From: Peribacillus cavernae
GTDB lineage: Bacteria; Bacillota; Bacilli; Bacillales; DSM-1321
NCBI RefSeq assembly: GCF_003989135.1
Contig: NZ_RYZZ01000001.1
Span: 304,939 to 368,938 of the forward strand
DNA: 64,000 nucleotides
Reading direction: 5' to 3'
Each line of letters begins with the position of its first letter. The stretch's first letter is position 1. The notes below the pieces were generated by a model. The model was not told the origin of the DNA, made no database searches, and worked only from the letters and a program-made list of their open reading frames with translations. Both the position numbers and the translations under genes were made by a program. This document shows positions 27,241-36,511 of this stretch, one piece after another.

Positions 27241-28140
27241 AACAGGCGCGCGCAATCAATTATAATTGAATCACGTTTCCTGTAGCCCCCCTGCGATCCC
27301 GGACGGTCGGATTTCCCGAGTCCGGTTCTGACCTTGGATCAATCACCTACAAGCCTTCCCTGATAATTGCAGGATTAAATGTCGGTACACATGTGCCCCC
27401 ATCAATTATTGGTTTACTTGCAGGCTAGTCAATATAAGCTCAGAGTCTTAGATGTTCTGACTGTCCAAGTGCCCAGAGGCCCTTCGCCCTATCACTGGTG
27501 TTACCCTGACAGGAGTGTAATTTGTTTACACTTAAGAAGACATTACTCTTCCCTCATCGCTACTACGACCTCATGCGCCAGTCCTAAATCATCCTCCCAA
27601 TTTCAGTTTTCACCTATATATGGCAGGTCTTTTCTGTTTAGTACCTTCACAGTTAGAAGTAGGACTTTCCCGTCGTTATCTCTGAGAATCTTTCTACAGA
27701 TGCTAGAACCCATATCCCGGTTGCTCCTACGGTGCATATAACCGTTTCTTCCCGTAGGACATCGGCCTTCCCTAAAGAGGCATTAGGTCGGCGCATCACA
27801 ATTTCCCTTAGTACAGTTTCGTAAATTAGGGAGGAGGTTTTCGGGACTGCAGTATTCGTTAAAGCCTTCTGGCCTCTGTATTTGCTCGCTACCCAGACTG
27901 TACCGACCGTGTTTTCTCAGCGTAAAACTGGCCGCCGTAGCTTTTACATCCGAGCAGAACGTAGTTTGTTACCTCCCCACGCATCGGATATGCTAATCAT
28001 CTGAATCGGTTAATTGATGATAGGGGACTTCCACCCCATTAGATTCTCAGCCTTGACGGCTGCTCCACCTCTTGCCCTCCAAGACTCGCTACGAGTGAAT
28101 GGCTAGTTCTTACTCGGTGGGAATCATCTAACCCTTTATC
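27241..28140 (-). other. 0.9-kb ORF-poor, GC-shifted region, candidate structured RNA or retroelement relic
   Basis: No convincing protein on either strand. On the minus strand there are many local hairpins, e.g. GGGGTGGAAGTCCCC (around 28034-28048) and TCCTACGG / CCGTAGGA (around 27730-27762), and many short purine-rich linkers. This looks more like folded RNA than decayed coding sequence. Possible explanations are the ribozyme part of a group II intron or another large ornate RNA; no domain V-like end was found, so the class is open. Confidence 0.3.
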
Positions 28141-28156
28141 TCTCTCTCTGAAATAC

Positions 28157-28411
28157 TTAACTCATCCTGGCTAAAACCATACCTGGATTAACTTTATCTC
28201 CTATTTTTATATTTAATAATTCAAGAGTTCCGGTTATCATAACTGATATTTGTTCCAAAGATCCCTGTTCTGTCTTGATTAAAAACAAAGGCTGCCCTTC
28301 ATTAATTCTGTCTCCAGGTTGGACAATAACCTTCTCTACGGTTCCAAAGGAAGGACAAGTGATAAGTTCTTTGTTATCCCATCGAGTTGTCATAAGTTCC
28401 CGAATAATCAT
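28157..28411 (-). CDS. Biotinyl/lipoyl-domain-like small protein without the acceptor lysine
   Basis: 84 residues with the flattened beta-barrel pattern of biotinyl/lipoyl domains: PSFGTVEKVIVQPGDRINEG then LFLIKTEQGSLEQISVMITG and LELLNIKIGDKVNPGMVLAR. The hairpin where E-x-M-K-M or D-K-A would sit reads EQGSLEQIS, so no lysine is available for modification. It may be a structural or HlyD-like domain. GGAGAGG lies upstream of ATG at 28411. It is downstream of the carboxylate module but separated by ~380 bases with no gene (28412-28794). Confidence 0.6.
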   Translation of the reverse strand: MIIRELMTTRWDNKELITCPSFGTVEKVIVQPGDRINEGQPLFLIKTEQGSLEQISVMITGTLELLNIKIGDKVNPGMVLARMS

Positions 28412-28794
28412 TGGTGTTACCTCTCCTTTCCTTGATTTAACTACGACATTGTGGTTGGAGATCGACTAAGGTGATGTGTACACTATTAAGAGGAATAAGC
28501 CCATTTAATCAACGTGGTTCCGCAAAAGGTAGAGCTATAAACTTGACTCATCTGGAAGGCCTTCCTGGTGTAAACCAGCAAATACTATAATTGCAGGACA
28601 ATCGTTAAACATACTTAGGAATCTACCCTTCTTTCGGCAGTCTTATTAATTCCGAAGCAAGCTTTGAAGGAGGTATCCATAGATTAGAATAACGCTTAAT
28701 GTGTTTTTTGTCCGGAAGAAAACAATACCTTAATATTCTTTTTACATTTAGAGGCTAACGGTTATTTCGCAGCTTATCTTTGTCTGTTTTCTAT
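28412..28794. other. Non-coding interval
   Basis: Nothing recognisable: no family-like reading frame, terminator or clear promoter beyond the leader of the small lipoyl-like gene. Confidence 0.5.
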
Positions 28795-29186
28795 TTATAG
28801 TTTCATCGTCTTCTGTTTAGTATTTAGAGAGCTTGCTATCTTTAAATCTTCCACAACGTTTACGAGTTTTTCAAATCCGTCAATATGGCATTCGAAACAT
28901 CACCATCGCGGATAACGGCAGCCCCTGGTGTTCCTGTTGATATGATATCCCCCGGAAGCAATGTCAAACCTTTGGAATGAAACGATACGAGTTGCTGGCG
29001 ATTTTTTCTCCATCACTGGCCCAATAATTCAAGCCAGCATGCTTCCCGGAGTTAATCAGAGTAAAATTGTCCGGTCAGCCAATTTTGACCGTCCTTTTTG
29101 CTTACTATTGTATTTGGCAGGAGCCCGTTTTCTGTCACAAGCGCAGCAGTTTCCTTTCCGTCTTTTTCCACGGTCGCTAATCGCAT
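28795..29186 (-). pseudogene. Fumarylacetoacetate hydrolase-family remnant
   Basis: The start reads MRLATVEKDGKETAALVTEN then GLLPNTIV, the typical N-terminus of FAH-family proteins. After a large internal deletion and stops, LTLLPGDIISTGTPGAAVIR and, after a frameshift, ECHIDGFEKLVNVVEDLK provide the family's C-terminal signature (G-D-x-I-x-T-G-T-P-x-G). The ends of the ~280-residue gene are joined with most of the middle lost. It sits just downstream of the D-2-hydroxyacid dehydrogenase gene, so the operon once contained a further hydrolase. Confidence 0.75.
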
Positions 29187-29201
29187 CGCTTTTACCTCCC
29201 T

Positions 29202-30215
29202 TTACTTGTTACCTAATTCGTGTATTAATCTCCTTTTAGTCACGTCATTCAAGACATAATTAGGTTTTTCGCCGGATTCGACTTTCTTAATATTTGAAAA
29301 AGCCATTTGCAGTACCCGGTCCAGAGTATCCTTTGTTCCTGCACCGATGTGTGGAGTTGTTATCACATTGTCAAGCCCCAGCAGTGGATTGTCAGGATGA
29401 ACTGGCTCCGATTCCCATACATCGATACCAGCCCCGGAGATGATTCCTTTTTGTAAGGCATCAAACAAAGCTTTTTCATCTACAATACCGCCTCTTGCCA
29501 CATTAATTAAAATGGAAGTTTGTTTCATCATTTGTAATTCATTCTTTCCAATAAGATGCCTTGTTTCGGGCAGTAGAGGAAGATGAAGAGTTATAATATC
29601 AGCTGTTTTTAGAATTTCTTCCATTGTTATATACTTTGCATTTAGGTCTTCTTCTACGTCTTTGGAAGCTCTCATTTTATCGTAGTAAATGATGTTTGTT
29701 CCGAACGCTTTTGAGAGTATTGCTGCTTCTCTGCCAATGTTGCCAAAACCAATAAATCCATGTGTTTTTCCTTTCATTTCAAAAGAGTGGGTCCTTAATT
29801 CCCACATAAGCCACTCTCCATCTTTTGTTGAATGATTCAAAGGAGGAAGTTTCCGGTACAAGGATAAAATCAATAAAATGGTGAGTTCCGCTACCCCTGC
29901 AGCATTGGCTCCAGGAGTGTTAGAAACGGGTAGACCAAAACGATTTGCAGCTTTTAAATCAATGTGATCGACCCCGATTCCCGTTTTTTGAATGAATTTA
30001 GCCTTTTTTGCTTTCGAGAATATTTCATGGCCTAGTTTTTTTGTAGCTACCATTAAATAGTCTGCTTTTTCGAGCTTGTCTTCTCTTTCTTCATTATTCA
30101 TCTCTTCCCAAAACCATAATTCAAAACCAGCCGGCATGTATTCATACATAAGCTGCTTATATTCATGAAATGTGTGATCAAAATATAAAATAGTTTTGTT
30201 TTCCAAACTACTCAC
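29202..30215 (-). CDS. D-2-hydroxyacid dehydrogenase family protein
   Basis: 337 residues. NAD-binding GFIGFGNIGREAAILSKAFG at ~150; catalytic Arg in NVARGGIVDEKAL (~235), Glu in GAGIDVWESEPVHPDNPL, and His in TTPHIGAGT (~285). It resembles the phosphoglycerate/glyoxylate reductase branch. Together with the Ldh-family enzyme and the Tct transporter encoded upstream it could interconvert a 2-hydroxy and a 2-oxo acid brought in from outside. The natural substrate is not readable. Confidence 0.88.
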   Translation of the reverse strand: MSSLENKTILYFDHTFHEYKQLMYEYMPAGFELWFWEEMNNEEREDKLEKADYLMVATKKLGHEIFSKAKKAKFIQKTGIGVDHIDLKAANRFGLPVSNTPGANAAGVAELTILLILSLYRKLPPLNHSTKDGEWLMWELRTHSFEMKGKTHGFIGFGNIGREAAILSKAFGTNIIYYDKMRASKDVEEDLNAKYITMEEILKTADIITLHLPLLPETRHLIGKNELQMMKQTSILINVARGGIVDEKALFDALQKGIISGAGIDVWESEPVHPDNPLLGLDNVITTPHIGAGTKDTLDRVLQMAFSNIKKVESGEKPNYVLNDVTKRRLIHELGNK

Positions 30216-30294
30216 TCCGCTTCCAGAGATGTAAAACAGGGATTAAACGGCTCCTAATGAATTCCGATCGGTTAACTCTTTCTCTATGAAATCA

Positions 30295-31803
30295 CTACAT
30301 TTCCACATCTCCATCTAAATAAGGCGACCTTTTCTTTTTGATTCCGGTGATAAGGCTGACTATGAGGGCGGCAATCGCAATGCTCAAAAGGGTCCCTGAA
30401 ATAGGACGCAGGAATATGGCCCAGAAATTACCATGAAATATGGTTAAGGATTGTAGTAAAGAATCTTCCATTAATTTTCCTAAAACAAAAGTCAAAACAA
30501 TCGGGGCGAGCGGAATATTTCCTTTCTTTAAAAAATAGCCGATGATGCCAAAAGCCAACATAACTCCAACATCCCAAAGACTATTATTGACACTGTATAC
30601 TCCTAAAACACTGATAATCAAAATGATTGGAAATAGAAGTTTCGTAGGAATCGTTGCAATCTTGGCCCAAACCCCGGCAAGTGGAAGGTTCATAATTAGA
30701 AGCAAGAAATTCCCGACAAACATGCTGGCGATTACAGCCCATACGAAATTACCGTTAGTCTGAAATAATGTAGGGCCTGGTGTCAATCCGTGCATGATAA
30801 ACGCACCTAATAGTACGGCTATCGTAGGGGAACTGGGGATGCCTAAGGTAAACAGCGGGATAAGGGCCCCTCCACAATAGGCATTATTAGCTGTCTCGGG
30901 TCCAGCAACTCCTTCAACCGCGCCCTTTCCAAATCGAGAAGGATCTTTGGCCAACTTTTTCTCCAATGAATAGGACATCAGTGCCGGGATTACTGAATTT
31001 GACCCTGGGAGCAGTCCAATCAAAAAGCCTAAGCCTGTACCTCTGCCAATTGCTGCTAAAGTTGGTCCCCGCTCTTCGCGCCTAGGAAGCAGCCCTTTTA
31101 CTTTTGGCATTTTTTCCGCTTTTACATTCGATTCTGCATTGGTCAATATCTCGGATAAACCGAATAACCCCATAGCAACGGTTACAAAGTCAAACCCATT
31201 TACCAGATTTTGCTGTCCAAAGGCGAAACGAGCGACACCAGTTAAAGAATCTGTGCCTACCATAGCTAAAGTAAGCCCAAACACCGAAGCCATCATCCCC
31301 TTGATAAGAGACTTTCCCATCAGACCTACTACAAGGGTTAGCCCCAAAACCATTAATGCAAAAAATTCTGGCGGTCCAAAATTAAGTGCTATTTTAGCTA
31401 CTGGAGGACCTATAAAAGCAAGTCCCAGAATTGAAACGGTTCCTCCTATGAAAGAACCAATTCCCGCAACTCCTAGAGCAGTTCCTGCTCGCCCCTGTTT
31501 AGCCAACGGGTATCCGTCCAGGCATGTGATTACAGATGCAGCTTCTCCCGGGGTATTTATCAATACAGAGGTAATCGTCCCCCCATACATAGCACCATAA
31601 TAAATTCCGGAGAGCATAATAATAGCTGAAACAGGTTCCATTCCAAAAGTTATCGGAAGCAGGACGGCTGTTCCAGCAGTCGGACCCAATCCTGGGAGGA
31701 CTCCAACTAGCATTCCTAGTGAAACTCCTATTAAACAATACAGAATGTTCCACCATGTTAAGGCAGTCTCAAAACCTGACAGTAATTGCAGTAATGATTC
31801 CAT
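30295..31803 (-). CDS. tctA: Tripartite tricarboxylate transporter permease, large subunit
   Basis: About 502 residues with 10-12 membrane helices. The family signature is GMLVGVLPGLGPTAGTAVLL, with PITFGMEPVSAIIMLSGIYY after it; a second related motif is GLGFLIGLLPGSNSVIPALM. TctA is the main membrane subunit of TTT importers for citrate-like and aromatic dicarboxylates. ATG at 31803 (MESLLQLLSG) follows GGGGGAAAAGAT; the longer frame upstream overlaps tctB and is not used. It is second-last of a B-A order downstream of tctC. Confidence 0.93.
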   Translation of the reverse strand: MESLLQLLSGFETALTWWNILYCLIGVSLGMLVGVLPGLGPTAGTAVLLPITFGMEPVSAIIMLSGIYYGAMYGGTITSVLINTPGEAASVITCLDGYPLAKQGRAGTALGVAGIGSFIGGTVSILGLAFIGPPVAKIALNFGPPEFFALMVLGLTLVVGLMGKSLIKGMMASVFGLTLAMVGTDSLTGVARFAFGQQNLVNGFDFVTVAMGLFGLSEILTNAESNVKAEKMPKVKGLLPRREERGPTLAAIGRGTGLGFLIGLLPGSNSVIPALMSYSLEKKLAKDPSRFGKGAVEGVAGPETANNAYCGGALIPLFTLGIPSSPTIAVLLGAFIMHGLTPGPTLFQTNGNFVWAVIASMFVGNFLLLIMNLPLAGVWAKIATIPTKLLFPIILIISVLGVYSVNNSLWDVGVMLAFGIIGYFLKKGNIPLAPIVLTFVLGKLMEDSLLQSLTIFHGNFWAIFLRPISGTLLSIAIAALIVSLITGIKKKRSPYLDGDVEM

Positions 31804-31820
31804 TATCTTTTCCCCCCTAT

Positions 31821-32279
31821 TTAAAATCCGAATGCATTGACTGGAAGCGGAACATGGAGAAAGGAATCGAATACAAGGAAAAGTAAAATAGAAATTGCGG
31901 TCGAAATGCCTACTCCCCAATACCATTTAAATTCAGCTATTAATATCATGAACAGCATTACAATCGCGGCCATAGTGAACCCTATATAAGGTGCGATAAG
32001 AATGAATAAAACAATGGAACCCAATAGAGTTAGTACCTTTTTCTTGCCTTTCCCCTTCGGCAGAATCTTCTGCAGTAATATCACTTCTTTTTTTATCGAT
32101 TCCCAAATATAGAAAAGGGAAAGAATGATCAGGAAACCGCTTAACCATGCAGGAAATAAGCCCGGCCCCGGCCCTAAATCACTATATAAATCATAGGATA
32201 GGGATATCCCAAAAATCGTTCCAGCAAACAAGAGCATGATCAATCCGATCCATAGTCCCAAATTGTTCAATACATTCAC
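31821..32279 (-). CDS. tctB: Tripartite tricarboxylate transporter small subunit
   Basis: 152 residues with four predicted membrane helices and the family's first-helix Y-D-L-Y-x-D-L-G-P-G-P-G-L-F-P loop (SYDLYSDLGPGPGLFPAWLS). Gap of 17 bases to tctA. It assists TctA; the family is poorly conserved, but gene order is diagnostic. Confidence 0.88.
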   Translation of the reverse strand: MNVLNNLGLWIGLIMLLFAGTIFGISLSYDLYSDLGPGPGLFPAWLSGFLIILSLFYIWESIKKEVILLQKILPKGKGKKKVLTLLGSIVLFILIAPYIGFTMAAIVMLFMILIAEFKWYWGVGISTAISILLFLVFDSFLHVPLPVNAFGF

Positions 32280-32370
32280 ATCCTTAAGAGAAAGTTGAAA
32301 AACAAGGCTGATCTAACTCAGCCATGTTTTTTATAATGAACGAATGTTTACACAAAAGCATCCACACTCA

Positions 32371-33375
32371 CTACCATCCTAGTAATTCTTTTAAATTATT
32401 GACGTTGGCTTCTTCATCTTTCAACATATTCGTGTAATCGTCACCTTTACGAAAATCAACCAATAGTCCCATGTCCTCCATCTTCTCCTGATGCTTTGCA
32501 TTTTTGATTCCTTTTTCAAAAGCTGCCCTCAGTATGTCAAGGTTTTCCTTGTCCATGCCTTTAGGTACTGCAATTCCTCTTGCAGACGCTGATGAGATAT
32601 CTCCCATGCCCGCTTCTTTTAGCGTGGGAACATCAGGCAGCAAAGGCGAACGTTCCGGCAGCATGACTGCCAAAACTTTTAATTGTCCTTCTTCTTGCGG
32701 CTTTACTACCTCTCCAACATTGGCAAACATTACATCAACATGTCCACCGAGTATATTGGATAAGTTTTCACCAAATCCTTTTGTATGGACTGCCTCAAAT
32801 TTTGTCCCAAGATTCTTATTCATTTTCACCGCTGCAAAATGATCGTCACTGCCTACACCTGTTGAAGTTGTTGTCAATTGCTTTTTCTTTGCTAATTCCA
32901 CCAAATCATTGATATCTTTGAATCGATCATCGTCCTTACGAACGGCAATCGCTCCTACATCGGTAACATGATTCGCAATAAGTTCAAAGCTGTCTAAATT
33001 CTCCTTCCTCTTAAAAGAAGGGTTAACATATCCCGTGATAAGGTTGGGCGTATTAATATATCCAATCGTGTAACCATCCGGCTTTGCACGTGCAAGCTCT
33101 GACCAGCCGACCCATCCACCAGCACCAGGTTTGTTAACCACTGTGATTGGAACTCCCAGTTCTTTCTCAACATAAGGCATAAGTGTTCTTGCCCCGGTGT
33201 CAGTTCCACCGCCTGCCTCAAAGGAGACAATAAGTGTAATAGGTTTATTAGGAAAATTGCTTTTTCCTTTAGCTTTCGATTCTTTTGAAGAAGAAGTTTC
33301 TTGGCTTCCTCCGTTCCCACAGGCTGTAAGCGCTACCAAAGAAATAAGCAACAATGATAAAATCAGTTTTTTCAC
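32371..33375 (-). CDS. tctC: Tripartite tricarboxylate transporter substrate-binding lipoprotein
   Basis: 334 residues. A lipoprotein signal ends in LTAC with the lipidated Cys at 19, followed by a Ser/Lys-rich linker. The Bug/TctC fold begins FPNKPITLIVSFEAGGGTDT, a hallmark of the family, and PGAGGWVGWSELARAKPDGY follows. It captures a carboxylate outside the membrane for TctAB. AGGAGGGTTAC-type site upstream. It is transcribed together with tctB and tctA, and is 153 bases downstream of the Ldh gene. Confidence 0.93.
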   Translation of the reverse strand: MKKLILSLLLISLVALTACGNGGSQETSSSKESKAKGKSNFPNKPITLIVSFEAGGGTDTGARTLMPYVEKELGVPITVVNKPGAGGWVGWSELARAKPDGYTIGYINTPNLITGYVNPSFKRKENLDSFELIANHVTDVGAIAVRKDDDRFKDINDLVELAKKKQLTTTSTGVGSDDHFAAVKMNKNLGTKFEAVHTKGFGENLSNILGGHVDVMFANVGEVVKPQEEGQLKVLAVMLPERSPLLPDVPTLKEAGMGDISSASARGIAVPKGMDKENLDILRAAFEKGIKNAKHQEKMEDMGLLVDFRKGDDYTNMLKDEEANVNNLKELLGW

Positions 33376-33528
33376 TGTGTAACCCTCCTCACATTTTATC
33401 TATTTTTTCCGCCACGGTTAATCATTCACTTTGTAAGTTTTGTTCTGTATTTTTCTATTTTCAAGAACCAAACATATGGATGGTTTCCTAGTTTTTTCAT
33501 CATTGTTGTGACAGAAGATCATACTAGT

Positions 33529-34653
33529 TCACTGCCCAAATGAAACAAGTTTGCTGGAAGTACAAGTAGAACATGAATTTTCACAAGAACAGCTCTCTGA
33601 TAGTTTGTGAGAAACCTGATATTTTTTGGCTACATCCAAAAGCTCATTCAGTACCTGTTTTGTTAATGGAATACCCAGCTCTTCGCGTTCCGCCTTGATT
33701 TCAGACTCTATCTCACCAGGAAGGTAGATTTTTTCAACACCTTCCATTAAGCGTGTCTGGCGAATCTCCCTGATCATTTGGTCAATACGTAGTTTATACT
33801 CTTCCAACGGTTGAAATAAATCAGCACGTACGACAAAGAAAAACTGTCCCACATTTTGACTTTGCGTAAAATCCTTATACAAATCGCCAATATGCGGGCC
33901 GAATGAAGCTCCCGTAAACAGTCCTGATAGTACATCAACCAATAGCGCAATTCCGTACCCTTTCGGACCCCCTACTGGCAACACCAACCCTTCCAATGCT
34001 TCTTCAGGATCCTCTGTAGGTTCCCCGTCTTTAGAAATCGCCCACCCAATCGGTATCTTTTCTCCATTTTTTTGAGCATTGATTATTTTTCCCCGTGCCA
34101 CTACACTCGTGGCCATGTCAAAAATAATATCCGGTTCCTCCCCGGCCGGGATTCCATACGAAATCGGGTTTGTCCCAAAAAACCGGCTGCGTCCGCCCCA
34201 TGGAGCCATGTTTGAAGGTGCATTCGTTGTTGCTAAAGCAACGCAATCATTTTTTGCTGCATATGCTGTATAATCTGCAAGCATTCCGCAATGGTTTGAG
34301 TTTTTTATCCCGACTAAACCGATTCCTGCTGCTTTTGCTTTTTCTACCGCAAGTTTTATCCCGGCCTTTGCAACCACAATCCCGGAGCTATTTCCAGCAT
34401 CAAGCAGAGCCGTTGTAACAGTCTCTCTTTCTTTTTGAATCGTAAATTGCTTATTTGTCAATCCCCTGGAAATTCTTTCTGTGTATATAGCAACCCGGCT
34501 GACACCATGGGAGTCTACTCCTCTGAGGTTAGCCAAAACCAAGTGTTCTGCAATAATAGTAGATTGGTCTTCATCTAAACCAGCAGCCAGCATAATTTGA
34601 TAAACCAAAGACTCTAATTCTCTTTCATTTATTCCCACATTCGTATCACACAA
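33529..34653 (-). CDS. Ldh-family NAD(P)-dependent oxidoreductase with Cys-rich tail
   Basis: 374 residues of the malate/L-sulfolactate/L-lactate dehydrogenase (YlbC/ComC) family. HLVLANLRGVDSHGVSRVAI is the N-terminal signature with the catalytic His, then GIGLVGIKNSNHCGMLADYT, and GPKGYGIALLVDVLSGLFTG for the cofactor-binding loop. It would oxidise a 2-hydroxy acid to a 2-oxo acid. The last ~20 residues contain C-x-C-x3-C-x2-C (CSCENSCSTC), absent from ordinary members as far as I know. It overlaps the rraA-like gene by 8 bases, so the two are coupled. Confidence 0.88.
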   Translation of the reverse strand: MCDTNVGINERELESLVYQIMLAAGLDEDQSTIIAEHLVLANLRGVDSHGVSRVAIYTERISRGLTNKQFTIQKERETVTTALLDAGNSSGIVVAKAGIKLAVEKAKAAGIGLVGIKNSNHCGMLADYTAYAAKNDCVALATTNAPSNMAPWGGRSRFFGTNPISYGIPAGEEPDIIFDMATSVVARGKIINAQKNGEKIPIGWAISKDGEPTEDPEEALEGLVLPVGGPKGYGIALLVDVLSGLFTGASFGPHIGDLYKDFTQSQNVGQFFFVVRADLFQPLEEYKLRIDQMIREIRQTRLMEGVEKIYLPGEIESEIKAEREELGIPLTKQVLNELLDVAKKYQVSHKLSESCSCENSCSTCTSSKLVSFGQ

Positions 34654-35329
34654 TGGTTACACATCCCTTTTTTTGCAGCACTTCATCTACCCAGCTTCGA
34701 TCCCACTTGTTATCATAGATTGATTGAATAATAGATTCCTCTTTTTCCTGTATCTCTCTTGCTTGTGCCAGAACTTTTGATGCTTCTTCTTTGGGAACCA
34801 CTACTACCCCGTCATCATCTCCTACGAGTATATCTCCGGGGCTAACCGGAACATCTCCGCAACTAATTGTTGTATTAATCTCTCCTGGTCCTTCCTTATA
34901 AGGACCCCGGGGTGTTCCACCTCTTGCAAAAACTGGAAAATCCATATTTGCTATCCCCTGTAAATCTCTAACCGGACCATCGACAACATAACCGGTAATC
35001 CCTTTTACCTTTGCATAATGGCACATAATTTCTCCCAAAATGGCGTTTCCCATATCGCCGCACGCATCCACTACAATTATATCTCCGGGCCTAGCCAAGT
35101 CTATGGCCTTATGAACCATTAGGTTATCTGACGGATGAGTTCGTACCGTGAATGCACTTCCAACAATATGAATACCAGGTTTGTTTATAGACTTAATCAT
35201 ATGATTCATGGCTCGGAATCGCCCCATGACATCTGCAATGTTTGGTGTGGCGATCCCCTTAAAACCATCAATAACCTCCTGGTCCGCGCGCTTAAAATTC
35301 TCAATAATGCGAAAACCTACATTTCCCAT
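34646..35329 (-). CDS. RraA-family protein (4-hydroxy-4-methyl-2-oxoglutarate aldolase-like), copy 1
   Basis: 227 residues. Conserved core: TPNIADVMGRFRAMNHMIKS, GSAFTVRTHPSDNLMVHKAI, DACGDMGNAILGEIMCHYAK, GYVVDGPVRDLQGIANMDFP with the Arg-Asp of the active site. The family contains metal-dependent class II pyruvate aldolases, oxaloacetate decarboxylases and RNase E inhibitors; in Bacillota and in a catabolic operon, an aldolase or decarboxylase is expected. ATG at 35329 with GGAGGGG 8 bases before; GTG at 35338 is the alternative. A paralogue lies at 57676. It heads the minus-strand carboxylate module. Confidence 0.85.
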   Translation of the reverse strand: MGNVGFRIIENFKRADQEVIDGFKGIATPNIADVMGRFRAMNHMIKSINKPGIHIVGSAFTVRTHPSDNLMVHKAIDLARPGDIIVVDACGDMGNAILGEIMCHYAKVKGITGYVVDGPVRDLQGIANMDFPVFARGGTPRGPYKEGPGEINTTISCGDVPVSPGDILVGDDDGVVVVPKEEASKVLAQAREIQEKEESIIQSIYDNKWDRSWVDEVLQKKGCVTIV

Positions 35330-35536
35330 TGCCTGCACCCCTCCAATTCTAAATTAGATGTAAAGTGTAAAACTTCTAAGTTATTTTATAAATAGCAGGT
35401 TAAATGTTTTTTAAAAATGCACTTAAACAAAGAAGCCATGATCCTCACGATGCTGGATTATGTTTTTATAAGGATGATTGGATAGTAAGTCTCATGGCCA
35501 AAAATATTTCAATCTTGGTTGAAAAACAAATAAGTT

Positions 35537-36457
35537 CTATTGAATGGTAGAAAAACTGCCACGTTGCCTCATTAATTCTCTATGGAGGTTTTCATTTCTG
35601 CTAAAAGCCTCTCTACCATGAAGCCAAAAATTGTTATTGATCATAACCAATTGTCCTAGCGGTAGATTAATAGGAATAACTCCTGCACTTTCCTCCATTG
35701 AATCTTGAATCTCTTTCAGAAATGCCGCTTGTTCGATATTTAATGGATGTGTACACTGATGGTTATAGCGAATACACGGACTATTATTTTGGTCAAAAAA
35801 CGTTGTATTGTAAAGGACGTCATCTACTTTTTTGCTTCCTCTATCTGCATAGGAAAATTTATATTTATAGGAAGAAAGGGGATGGCTTTTAAATTTTTGA
35901 AGATCTTCCCAGTCATCTAAATGCAAAAGACGTGATTCTCCACCATTTGCATTTTCCTCTTCAAACTTCATCATCAATACCCAATCCGTTTTTTCATTTA
36001 CAAACGTTCCATCTGTATGCAGCTCTAAGACACGATAAGCCTGACGAAGATACGTATCACTATCAAATGTGTGTTTTACACTAAATCTCGCATAATATTT
36101 GCCTGACATTTCATCATAGTTTGAAATTCCAACGAGATGTGTCAGGGCTGTTGAAAATTTAATATAGTCATCAATTTCCGTCGATTGATTTTGAACGCCG
36201 ATCGTAAACCCACCTGTGTTCCGGTCATGTAAAATTTCCCGAGTTTTGTGCTGAAGATCTTCCCCCATCACTTCACGAAGTTTTTCTGCTAAAAAGAATC
36301 GCATAAATGGCACATATTCCAATCTTTCAACACTTATTTTGCTTACTATTTCCAAAAACCGATACAGCGCGGCGTTATCTATCTCAATATGAACCAGCCT
36401 TTTGTGTTCAGCATGTTGTTTTACTTCAAAGGTTGACTTTGTACTAACGTTACTCAT
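35537..36457 (-). CDS. CsiD/GlaH-like Fe(II)/2-oxoglutarate dioxygenase, copy A
   Basis: 306 residues. Iron ligands are His147 and Asp149 in LELHTDGTFVNEKTDWVLM, and His280 in NNNFWLHGREAF; the Arg in ELMRQRG (~298) can bind the 2-oxoglutarate carboxylate. HDRNTGGFTIGVQ and DTYLRQAYR are further signatures of the CsiD family. In enterobacteria CsiD (GlaH) hydroxylates glutarate to L-2-hydroxyglutarate. Nearly the same length as copy B and about 60-65% alike by eye. AAGGAGGAG precedes the ATG. The two copies lie in tandem, so one transcript is likely from the FadR-controlled promoter upstream of copy B. Confidence 0.85.
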   Translation of the reverse strand: MSNVSTKSTFEVKQHAEHKRLVHIEIDNAALYRFLEIVSKISVERLEYVPFMRFFLAEKLREVMGEDLQHKTREILHDRNTGGFTIGVQNQSTEIDDYIKFSTALTHLVGISNYDEMSGKYYARFSVKHTFDSDTYLRQAYRVLELHTDGTFVNEKTDWVLMMKFEEENANGGESRLLHLDDWEDLQKFKSHPLSSYKYKFSYADRGSKKVDDVLYNTTFFDQNNSPCIRYNHQCTHPLNIEQAAFLKEIQDSMEESAGVIPINLPLGQLVMINNNFWLHGREAFSRNENLHRELMRQRGSFSTIQ

Positions 36458-36511
36458 TTCAACAACTCCTCCTTATTTATTAAGTTATCTTTTTAAAGAT
36501 AAACAAAGCTT

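Noticed and set aside
27379..27741. A 120-codon plus-strand open frame inside the structured region
   Set aside because: The composition is unlike a protein, there is no ribosome binding site, and the region folds better as RNA on the other strand.
27241..28140. Ribosomal RNA genes
   Set aside because: The sequence lacks any of the universally conserved 16S/23S segments.
31139..31600. A 153-codon plus-strand open frame
   Set aside because: It is antisense to tctA, with Pro/Thr-rich low-complexity translation typical of an antisense shadow of membrane helices.
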